A program made the position numbers and the translations under genes. The notes beneath the pieces were generated by a model, which had not been told where the DNA came from, did not search any database, and worked only from the letters and a program-made list of their open reading frames with translations. Positions 53,101 through 64,000 of a stretch of 64,000 nucleotides of DNA are shown one piece after another (the first letter of the stretch is position 1; every line of letters starts with the position of its first letter). The DNA is from Perkinsus chesapeaki. Lineage: Eukaryota > Perkinsozoa > Perkinsida > Perkinsidae. The stretch spans positions 1-64,000 of the forward strand of contig JAAPAO010000086.1 in the NCBI GenBank assembly GCA_013115145.1, written 5' to 3'.

Positions 53101-56100
53101 CACGGTCTCTTATTTGATGATACTCTCGCGGAGCTGCTGCTGCTGCCTCGGCAGAGAGGTACGACCTGACAAATAGCAGAGCAGTACTGCGGCTGGAATA
53201 TGGAACAAGCCACAAGACTACTCATCATCGTCGTTCATGGATACTCCAAGTTGAGCATGAACACCAGAGGCACACCACTCGAAAGGCACCTGAATCGGAT
53301 GGCATACCGAGCTGAGACAATTAACAACAGCAACAACTCACCCGACGGTCACCGGTATTGATTCTCCAGTTGATAGTATTCATCGCATCAACTGCCTCAT
53401 CCATCAAGTTGAAGGACACCACCCCCAACCTATGCCAAACATATTGACATACAGAATAGAAAGTAGACCTACTGGAGAGTTGGCACAGTACGTACCGACT
53501 TCAAGCGACCGAATTCCGAGAACACTGCGTAGAGCTCGTGATCCGTGGTGGCAGTGGGAATCTGGCAATCGTAATACACCACACCGTCAGCGATGACCTA
53601 CCCCAGTAACAATAAGGTCAGCGATACTAGCGGCGGGATCTGCGGGAAATTTACCGGTATCGCTGGGGGCAGCCTAAGAGTGACACATTCTCAAGATCTG
53701 GATAGTTTGATCTTCTTTGCTACACTCTGCTGCCTGCTGTAGGCAGCTTTATTCAGGAAGGCATAAGGCTCCGGAGGGCTGTCGGCCATGGGACGGACAG
53801 ATAGGCAACGACCACTACCTAAGTCAAGCAGCAGCAGAGAATGTGGGTATGGAACAAATGCTAACCTACTTCCGAAAGCGAAATTATCACAAGTCAATCG
53901 AGCACGCTCGGCATCTTGGGCAGAGTCGTACACCACAACGGCACACCCTTGCGGGAAAGACACAAGCCTCACCTGATGACCAACCGTGAAGTGCTGCCCG
54001 TACCGACACAATGCACCTACATCACGCATCGGACCAAACATCTTGAACATTTCGACGACATCCTGAAGAGCAAAGCTTGCAGGGAGACCAGAAATCAACA
54101 ACGTTCTCGAGGGACCTGTCAGCAACAGCAGCATCGTCACCGCGCCACGAAATTCCCCACCCTACCGTCCTCTGCCGAACCCGACTCGATGACATCCTCC
54201 AGGGGCCGGTGACGAGTTTGTTGCTGAGCCAAGTGATTGTATAGAGCATGAGTCTGAGCGAAGGACGGCGGCGGCGGCGGCGGTTGAACAATAATCAACG
54301 ACTAAGTTCGACAAACCTCCTCATTTCGGCCTCCCTCTCGGGCAGTTGGCACGACTGCACTTGCCGCGGCCCCTGTCATTCCCTTGGTGAAATTATAAGT
54401 CATATCCTATTGCAAGAGATATTAGTAATAGCAATAATGCTGGTATATTGTGTACATTGTCCATAGGAACCGAGAGTTGAGGTCCATTGGTGCCACGAGC
54501 CGAGATGGCCTGCTGCTGCTGCTGTCTGGCAGCAGTTGCTGTGGCCGCTGCCGTTGCAGCAGCTATTATCGATGCAAGGTTCTGAGTAAAAGAAAATGGA
54601 AGGTGAGCATATTGTATAGACACGTAATTAACAAGGTGATGCCCATAATGAAATCCTTCCCTTTCAATGGTATAGCATCCTGCTGCTGCTAACATTCAGC
54701 ACTGTGCCTTCGTTCGTACAACTAGCTTGAGTGGTAACATATGAACTATTAGTGGACGGAGGAGGATGATCTACGTAGTGCTGCAAGCCAGGTGGAATAT
54801 TCAACGCCCAAGAAATCGAGATCATCCCGAAGACGGGCATGATGATAATGTGAACTTTAATTTCCCTTGTATGTACGATTGATGTACGTATTTTTATTCG
54901 TAAAAATGAACAACCTATCCTGCCAGAAAGACGGTTTGGTTCACACTGCATAGGCGGACTACTGCCAAATGAGGAATGGCGGCATCGCGGCGGCGGCGAA
55001 GGAAGCCTTCCCATGGGTACCGCTTCCTCTATTCCACCAGAGCTCTTCATAGCTGCTACCGTAGCAGCAGCAACAGCAGCACTGATGGATGCCAAAGAAG
55101 CGTCATTCTTGCGAGGGGATTGAGATGCCGTTGTCGATGCCACAGGACCTAACAGTACCGTCGATAACAGCAGCAGCAGCTCACAGCGCTAGGCTTAGGT
55201 ACTAGGTAGCCCGGCAGCAGCTGCTGCTGCACCGCTGCTCTTAACTCCACCGTCCACAGAGCGCGAGATGAAATCTTTGCTGGACGCTTCTTCTTCTTTA
55301 CCGGCTCCAGCACTCCGGAACTTGGCTGAAGGATGCGGCGGTGCAACTGTTAGAATATAACCGAGCGAACAAGTGAAAGAGGACTTACCTTGTGGTTTGG
55401 GCCAGTCCAGTCTTAAGACCACATCACGGCCACGAATGGTGGCTGGGCTGCCGCTGCTGTACATTTTCATGAACTCTTGCTACAAAACAGGGCATCGGAA
55501 ATAACATGGTAAATGACTTACCGCTTGTTCAGGGGTTATGAACTCCACGAAGGCAGCCCCATCAGAATTGCCGTTCTTCCTCACAATCTTAACATCACAT
55601 ACAACATCGCCTTGAACCGGCCTAGGGCAACAACAAGTCCACATGGCGGCGGGGGGGGGAGGTGCAGCACAAGCTTACTGTATTAGTGATAGTAGGTCAT
55701 GCTCATCGACTTCCTTAGGAAGACCTCCGACGAAGACCTGAAGACAGTGAATCTTACAACCAGCAGAAGCAGCAGCTTGGCGCTTTACCCTCTTCTTTGG
55801 GGGAATGCCCAAGCCTGCGTCCTTGCCATCAGAGTGCTGCTGCTCATATTGCTGCTGCTGCTGGCTTTCATAATACATTGGAGGGGTGAAATGATGCGGC
55901 GAGGTAGCAAATTGGACCTGGTCAAAAGAAGATATCGAGCTGACAAATAAAGAGGCTGACAGAGGGAGTGCATTCCCTCCGAACCCTAGTGACATATTTT
56001 ATATCAAACTGCTGCCAACTATATCTTCGCACTAAGAGCATTTCCGAGCAGGCCGATTATCGGCCTTGCGAATTAATTGCCTCCTTCTACCTGCAATGGC

Positions 56101-59100
56101 CTCTTCATTGAGCCGAGCCAGTAATGGTTATGGAGGCCTCTAATACAGGCCTCGCATTCAGTAACACTTGCATAGCGGAGCCAAGCGCATCCTCTTGAAC
56201 GTCCAAGCTTATCACGCTGAACCTGTTCGCCATCAGCCACTGCACTGCCTCCACGGTGCAATGAGTATATTACCGATAGCTCCTTAATAGTGCCAAATTT
56301 GGCAAATAAAGGGTAGAGCTCTTGCTCAGTCATGAAGTAAGGGAGAGCCCCAACGAAGAGCTACAAATAAGAAGAACCGTGTCCTTCTTAAAGCGACTAT
56401 TCTTATTGCTTACTTTGCAATCATTGTTAACTCCCGTAGACGTAGTAGCAGTGGTGGTGGTCGTTGCTTGTCCATTGCTCATCGACAAAGTAGGCGGAGG
56501 AAGCGCCTACCCGATAGAATAGGGAAACTAGGGTACTGTTCCCTTAGTACTGCTTCAAGATTGATAGTTTTCAAACTCGGATCATCTGCTAAATTGACTA
56601 TCGCCTTTCCAACTGGACGGCTCGTACCTACTAATACGGTAATACTGTGTTGCCTGAAGCTCCGGGGCTTGAAGAAGCCACTAGTCGTCATGACATTGGC
56701 GAAATACGCAGAGAAGGTGACAATGGACCTCCTCCATTGTAACTGTTTTTTCGGAATTTTAAAATTCATATTTCTCCCCAGCCCGATCGGATATCATCGT
56801 ACACCGCTAGAAAGTCACCCTCAAGAGCTTTCGAACGTCGCACGTGTCGTCGGAGTATTCGCCCTCATGTGATGAAAGTTGCCAGAAGGCACATTCTGTG
56901 GGTCACCCTCTAATACCTATTAGTCTCATACTTTTTACGTAGAGCGAGATGATACTGCTATTCCAGCTCCCACTCACTTTTGTCTGGAACATTGGCATAA
57001 CCGTCGCCTGCCACCTTATCAACAGAACCGGTGGCAGAACGATCGTTGGCAAGATCGCCGACACCTTTGGTAGTAACAGCCTCGTGGAGAGACTCACAAC
57101 TTTCAATGGGCATACTAATAATAATAGGCCCAAATCTGACCAAGTTAAAAAGCTATTAAAAACGGACTTAAAAGCAAGGCAGCGTATCCAGAAACGATAT
57201 AACGCTGGTCATGAAACCTCGTATGAAGTTGCTAATTGGCAGCAGCAGTAGTAAGATGCTATACCAGCCAAGATGGTAACGCCCACTTGAGCAGGTAAAG
57301 AGCACTGTATGCCCATGGTACTCTATACGACGACGAGGAGCAGGAGAGGGAGGCATCCTGCTTCAATGCATACTCCATCATGACAGCCACCCTGTCTACA
57401 GGGGAGCCATGCCTGTAGTTTGTAGCTCTAATATAGTTCACGCAGCGCGATACGAATAGTAGTTCCCTCGGGAAAGCTTTGGTGTCCTCGATAAGTCTTT
57501 GCCATTTTTCTTTAATCTTCTCCTCCTTTTCGGCTCTACTAAGCCTCGCCCACTCTGCCTGTCTGCGCTCCTCATCCGAGTCCTGCCAACCCCGGAGCTT
57601 CCGCAATCGGCTCATCATCATAACCGAGGCGAGCATGTCGAAGTCTTTCACGCCCCAAGATTCACAGATCGACCTCAGAGCTTGCCGATCTCCCCGAGCG
57701 ATTGCACACCAGAAATTAATATACTGCTCTCTGAGAGTATCCGGGAACTCCGTATAAAGACCATGATCGATTAGCACCTGAGCTGCAATCGATCTTGAAA
57801 TCTTACTTTCCGCGATAGCGCCGAAATCGCTATTCGCTAATTTTGCGAATCACTCCATCTTTCTGCCGACACCCGCCGTGTGTCTATATCAAAAATGAGC
57901 TAAATTACAGAGTATTATGAATAGGAGACTCCCATACTAGGCACATCGGACAGATGCAGCAGGAGGGGATCGATATTACTATTTGATGGGGCTCATATGA
58001 CTGCCAAAATCTCCTTCTCTTCATGGGGTGATGTCGAACCAGTAAGTTGCCAGGATGGGGATCGCAGTGTACCTACCAGCTACGTCTCCACCATAGACTT
58101 TTGCCGACCCTACAAGCCCGGTGTTGAATATCTGATAGGCAAACATCTCCGTACAGTGTCTAACGGTCTGACTAAGGTCAACTCCAAGCACCGCAGCATC
58201 AGTCACTTTCACAGCATCATCGATCCATTCGGCCACTATGGCCTCTTCACTGGACCAGTAAACCTCCGGAACATAAACGTGCTCTTTAAGAGGGGACTTC
58301 GCGAACTCTGTTTTGGCCCTATCAGAATTTGCAGCTTCATTTCGAAGGTCCATCTCTTGTCTGAATTGGTCCTTAGTAAAGTCGTATGTCCACAGCATTG
58401 GTATATCGAAAGACTTCTCCAAAGCCCATAGAATGACCCAATAGGCCCGAAGGTCCCAAGCAACTTGGAACGTCACGCTCGGCTTTCGGAGCTTCACCGC
58501 GACACTGGTGCCAGGAGAATCTTTGAGACGCGCCTTGTGGACCTGTTGAGAGTGATCCGCCCGGAGACAGGCCGAGGGACGTTGGGCACAGAGATAAGTT
58601 AATCTAACTACTATCAGGAGCAATCAATAGATTTTCCGTGAGTATTCCGAGACAGCAGACGTCTTATCAAGGAACGAGCATTCCTCTCGATACTGAGCAA
58701 ATACAAAGTAGATGGGTGATGGATGACCAAGCTCCGATATCTTGTCCAATAGAAGAAACGATAAGACCATAACCGAAGCCAAAGAGGAATACCACGGTGC
58801 CTAGGGTGCTCTGCGCCGCTATACGAAGGATGGATTGACTTACCTGTGCTATAGAGGCACTGGCAACAGGATCCATCTCGAAGTCTTGGATGACCTGGTC
58901 TACTCCAGAGTCTCTAAGTAGTCGAAGGACCTCATCTAGGGCACTAAGTAGCCTAGCATGATTGGAGCACCTCACTTTGATCCATCTCCAGTGCCTTATC
59001 ATGAAGCTCTTCTAGAGGTTTATGCATTTCCTTTGGCAAAGCTACTTCCAAAGAGCATAGCACTTGCCCTATTTTGACGTATCTGAAGACAGTTGTTCAA

Positions 59101-62100
59101 CTTACTCTAGGGGCAAATCAACGTTGATTATCCGGAAATTACGCCCATTGGAGATCATCAGAATACAGAAGATACGAGGCCTGGTGAAAAGTCTGAAGCT
59201 CTGAGAATCTTTTAAGATACTTAAGGCGCTCTCCAATTAAGATAATGAAAACCGCAAGTTCGCTTACAAGCCTTCATTCGTCTTGCAAGTGTCCACAATC
59301 CTTCTAGCTACTCTCTCATGGACCTCCGACGCATTATCAGCATTCCATACTCTCTTATATTGCCACCATATGAACGCACCACATTTAACAGCTCTAAGAC
59401 CTAAAAGATACGCCTTTAAACTGAGCTAAAAGATTCCTTTAAGCTCACTTCGACTGCCAACACAGTAACAGTAGTTTTCGTCTATATAATAGGCAGCGCC
59501 AGCGCCGGCCAAGGCAGCTAGAGAGGCCTGACCCGCCAGCCTACCTCGCATATAGTAATAAAAAACGCAAGATCAGCTAAAATCAGAAACTGCATCGCTC
59601 CGCTAAAGAGTGACGCATGTTTGTCATAATTCTATTTTACGTTGTTGTTGGTAAGGTGACATGAGTGAGACTTCTTTCCCTTTGACTAGTTAGGCATTCA
59701 CCTTACTTAGGCTCTCACCTTAACACCAGATCTTTGGAAGGACTCGTCGAAGGTGGGTTCACTGAGCTCGGTACTGCTGTCGGTTCTGGAAAATAAGGAA
59801 CCATGTAGAGTACCGTATTGTAATGAAACTTCTTATTAATCAGTCAGCCAGGCTTGGTAACGGCAAACCAAGAGACAAATACTTTATAATCTCATACCGC
59901 TCCCCTCACAAATATGCTTTGTTATAAGGCTTTTAATGTGGCTCAGGGCATTACTTTGTCGTATCTTCCTGTATGGCTACCCCAGAAGATGCGTCGGCTC
60001 CCTTACTGGACCCTGCTTTACTGGGATTGGATGCCGACTCTATTGAAGGCGTGGGAGGGACTAATAACTTGATAATGCCCTCTGGAAGCAGTAAGGCGGC
60101 TGTCAAAAAACAGGAGGCACCGAAAGAGAAAATGAGTACTAGGGGAAGCGCATTGGGCCTGCGGTTGCACCTGAACTGACCTCAAAAGTATCTTTCTGGG
60201 CAGTGAAGTGATATCATTAGGTAAACGGAAAAGGAAGAAGTTGATGGAACTGCAACAGCGAGCGGAAAGAGAGGCCAAAAGGTAGTAGGTTAAGTATGAA
60301 ATACCGCAGTGTCGTATTTGCGGAATATCGTATTATCGATATTGTATATATATTTTCGGGCAAATGTGAAGTAATTTGATAATATCGCAGTTTCGGTAAG
60401 TGTGGTCGATATGGTAGGAAATTACAGTGTGAACCAAGGGTCATGTCGATATGGGCATTTCACTGCAGAATTCGGACGGCCGTCTTGTCTTTCGTAGACT
60501 TCGGGAAAAGGTACTAAAAAGGTATCTTCCTCAGATTAGCTGTACTTGATGAGCTCAAGTCTCATCAACTATCAAGTGCCGAGAAGGCTAAGATGCATGC
60601 CGTGGCTGATACAGGGGTACGAAGGAGACGACGTGATGATAGTAATAGGGAACTAGGGGCACTCGGAAGGAATGGCGCTGATAGGTGTGGGGCTGGCTAA
60701 ACTTGAAAAGAAAAGACAGAAACTGGCCGAGCTAGCGGAGCTCAGTGATGGTGACGTAGAGCCGCCATCGAAGCCAAAGCCAGTTCGAGGTGTCCCTAGG
60801 AAGATCACTGCTGCTCACATCAATACTGGAGCACAGGTAGCTCCATGCTTGGACGAGACCTCTGTTTGATGATCTGGTCCGCTTCAGGAACCGCTAACTG
60901 GCAGGTTGAAGAAAGAATTGGCACCAGTGAGATCTAAAAGGCCGACGGGCCCTACGTATCCTAGAATTCACGTACGGCTGGCCGGCCTGAGTGATGTGAC
61001 TTGGGTGGATCTGTCAGGTCCATCGGTCAGTCGAAATTGAGAAGCAGCGAGCGAATCTTCCTGCGGTATGGCCCCCTCGTTGGGCATCATTTGACGTGAG
61101 GTGTGCTGCTGCTAGGTTATGATGGAGACAGAGATAGTCGATTGTGTTATGAACGCTGATGAAGGCGTTAGCATCGTATGTGGAGATACCGGCTGCGGCA
61201 AGAGTAAGGTATCTGGGTCATGCGTTCATGAGGGAAGAAAACTGTTAAAACTGTGGAATTCCTTTTCACGGGACTTGCAGGGCTAGTCTGATGAAGCTGC
61301 ATACTTCTTCATGCCGGTCCATTGTGCCTCTCAATAACGTATCTGCTATGGCGCGGAAATGCGGCTGTTCAGCTCAGGGTTCCCAACAGTTACTGGTATG
61401 GTGGGAGCATCACTCTGTCAGGTACACAAGTCCCTCAGTTTATATATGAAACCGGTGTTTCTAAGTATTATGGAAAGCTAATAGGAATGACTCAACCCAG
61501 AAGAGTAGGACTCACCTCTTACTGTTCTTTTACAGGCTTTGGCAGGTAGCCGCTACTTCTGTAGCCAAGAGGATCTCCGAGGAGCTTGGTCCTGACCAGG
61601 ACGGTGTTGTTGGGTGAGAAGCACTGATGGGGTTCGAGTAAGGATGTGCTGCGATAGGTACCAAGTTCGATACGACAAGTCGATGTCCCCGGACAAGATG
61701 CAGCTTAAGGTCATGACCGATGGTATCCTAATGAGGGAGGTAGGTGAAGGACAGTCTTGGCGGTTTGGGTGTAGTTGGTCTTCTCAGATACAGAGTGATT
61801 TCCTACTCACTAAATACTGTGTTATTATTATTGATGAGGCCCATGAAAGATCGATTAACTGCGACATCCTCCTCGGCATGATCAGTCGAGCCATCAGTAA
61901 CAACGCCTTCTCCACCTGATTTACGTATTGTTCTCAGCGATGAGGGCGGAGCGAAGCATGCCTCCATTACGTCTGGTTATTATGAGCGCAACTCTCAGGC
62001 TTACAGACTTCACCCAGAATGCGGAGCTCTTCCCGAAACCTCCACCTGTGGTAGGACAGCTGCAATGGTGTTTGTTGGTGCTCTTCATGGTGGCGATAAC

Positions 62101-64000
62101 TGGGAGTATTAGGAGACTTACACGATAAATTCTTGGAATTTATTTCTGCGTCTCACAGCATCAATAGAGATATTTTTCATAATGATTTGGGGAGAATAGT
62201 TTAGAAGTCACCCGAGGAGGGACCTGGTCTCGAGTGTCATTGGCAGGTTCAAATAGATGCCCGAACTCATCCGGTGACGGTACACTTCGAACGACGAACG
62301 GAACAGGATTATATTAAAGCGGCTGTTAGGAAGGTCCGCTTGATACATGCCAAGTTGCCTAGGGGATCAATTCTGGTAGGGAGGAAAAATGGAGGTGCCG
62401 GGATTTGAACCTGCGCGGGTTTTAGGTATTCGTAACGGGCAAGTCTGAGATATATGAGATGTGTGAGGCATTAGGAGCCAAGCCACAGAAGAAGAAAGAG
62501 TCTCATAGTCAGTACATTGACAGTGACCAAGAGGATGAGGAATCGGACGATGATGAAAGTGACGACAAGAACATGCCCGATGCTACTCCTGAGTCTGGTA
62601 CGGAATCCTGTCATCTAACCGAAGCTAAGCTTTTCCACTGTCAGACGCCTCGTCGTCGCCGCCGCCTCAGAATACCCGCGATGAGAAGAGCATCGGCCCA
62701 GCTGCATTCAAACTGTCGGAATCGGAGCAGGTGGAACAAATTATCTTGGAGAAAGGTGGAGCTGATCTGTGTCGTCGGTGCGAAGATACTTTTATAGGTT
62801 GCAAGAAGGCATCCTCGTCCTCGGCAGCAGCTCACAAGGGTGGATCGGCGGACTTCATTGGTTCAGCCTTTGGATCTGGTCGGCTCGTTCCCATACCTCT
62901 TTACGCACAAATGTCCACAACTAGACAGGCTGAGGCTTTCGTATGTGACGTTTCTCCATGTCGCTTGAAACGCCTTTCCCTGTTCAGAGGAAACCTCGCG
63001 ACGACGAGAGATTCGTTATCATAGCGACCAACGTTGCCGAGACCGCTCTGACTCTGCCGAATATCCGATACGTACGTTCGCGGCGGCAGCGGCTGCTGCC
63101 GGTAGCGGCTACCATCTCGAGCTCCTCGAATAGGTGGTGGATACTGGCAGAGAGAAGAAACGAGTTTATCGCAACGATGGGGTGTCGATGTTCAAAGTTG
63201 GGTTCTGCGCCTCTAGCTCTGCCGATCAACGAGCAGGTCGAGCTGGCCGTGTTGGTCCTGGTCATTGCTATCGACTGTAGGTGTCATACCACTCTTTCTC
63301 CTCATCGTGGATAACTTAGATACTCTGGAGCTGTCTATGGCGACACAATGCCCGACTTCCCTCTCCCCGAGATAGCGAGCGGTCAGCCATTGGATGACAC
63401 TGTTCTAATGATGGCCAAGATGGGTGTGTTGATCATCATTCTTGACTCCCCTCCCCAGGACCTCCTCCTCCTCAGGCATCCCTCGATTCCGGCATTTCCC
63501 CTGGCCCACGCCTCCCCCAGCAGCGGCTGTCATACACGCTGTCACTTCCCTATCACAGTTGGGTGCCGTCCATCGTATTGGCATTAGTAACGATGAGGTT
63601 GCCATAACTCAAACCGGTGAAGCTATGTACGCCCGTGCTGCTGGCCATAGTCCTCTAAGGCATGGGATATTTCAGATCTAACTTCCCAGTGGCCCCTCGC
63701 CATGGGTGTATGCTCATCCACGCTGCCCACCTCCGAGATGTCAACAGCCCAGAGTGGAGGGATGTACTCGTAAGCTCCTCCTTCTTATCAAGCTTCTCGA
63801 CATGAGAGGATCTATCTTCAGATTATGGTCGTTTGTGTCGTAGCGGCCCTCACTGTCGGAGATATCTTTGTGCCTCCTCCACAGGAAAAAGTTGACGCAG
63901 ACAAAGTAACCTGGCAATTCGCACCCCCCCAGCAGTCCATTTCGTTAGGTTAAGCTGCCAGGGTGGAGCAAGTGCCACTCCGACATCGAAGCTCTGCTGT

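Overview
The window is nuclear DNA of a unicellular eukaryote. Genes lie densely on both strands and most are cut into many small exons by very short GT-AG introns (about 25 to 60 nt where phases can be checked, some up to a few hundred). Base composition is balanced. A RIIa/DPY-30-like domain typical of alveolate proteins, the micro-introns and the gene mix suggest an alveolate protist of the Perkinsus kind. This is an inference; no rRNA or other marker gene is present. Because of the splicing, most long open frames show only part of a gene, and I rebuilt genes by joining exons with matching phase, so exon ends are approximate unless stated.

1-17 kb: an intronless LicD-type membrane protein (897-2078, -), a probable mitochondrial protein of unknown function (5002-6002, -), and a region shaped by duplication. 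Two copies of a RIIa/DPY-30-like gene (8548-10000 and 15253-16714, both -) flank an unknown gene (11153-12095, -) and a voltage-gated K+ channel with EF-hands (12220-15037, -). Decayed copies of another gene lie at 7588-8260 and 10090-10823. Much of 2.1-5.0 kb and 6.0-7.6 kb gave no convincing gene.

17-26.5 kb, all minus strand: an LZTR1-like Kelch/BTB/BACK protein, a large unrecognised protein with EF-hand-like loops, and an OB-fold protein resembling STN1 of the telomeric CST complex.

26.7-36.8 kb, plus strand: four consecutive genes that each start with a PB1 domain followed by ZZ zinc fingers. The first has two ZZ fingers, a tail with an acidic Trp-x-x-Leu motif of the ATG8-binding type and a weakly UBA-like C-terminus, a layout like the autophagy receptor p62/SQSTM1. 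The other three carry four ZZ units each, in which the second and fourth have lost zinc ligands. This is the most notable system in the window.

37-46 kb, plus strand: a DHHC palmitoyltransferase in which I cannot find the catalytic cysteine, an intronless MMS19 (Fe-S cluster delivery), and a poorly resolved gene.

46.9-59.6 kb, minus strand: an opine dehydrogenase, EXO1 nuclease, a multi-RRM RNA-binding protein with Gln/Ala repeats, and an ABC1/ADCK (UbiB-family) kinase. 59.97-64 kb, plus strand: a DHX37/Dhr1-like DEAH helicase that runs off the end. STN1-like, MMS19 and EXO1 all belong to genome maintenance, but nothing suggests they are co-regulated; the order looks like ordinary dense packing.
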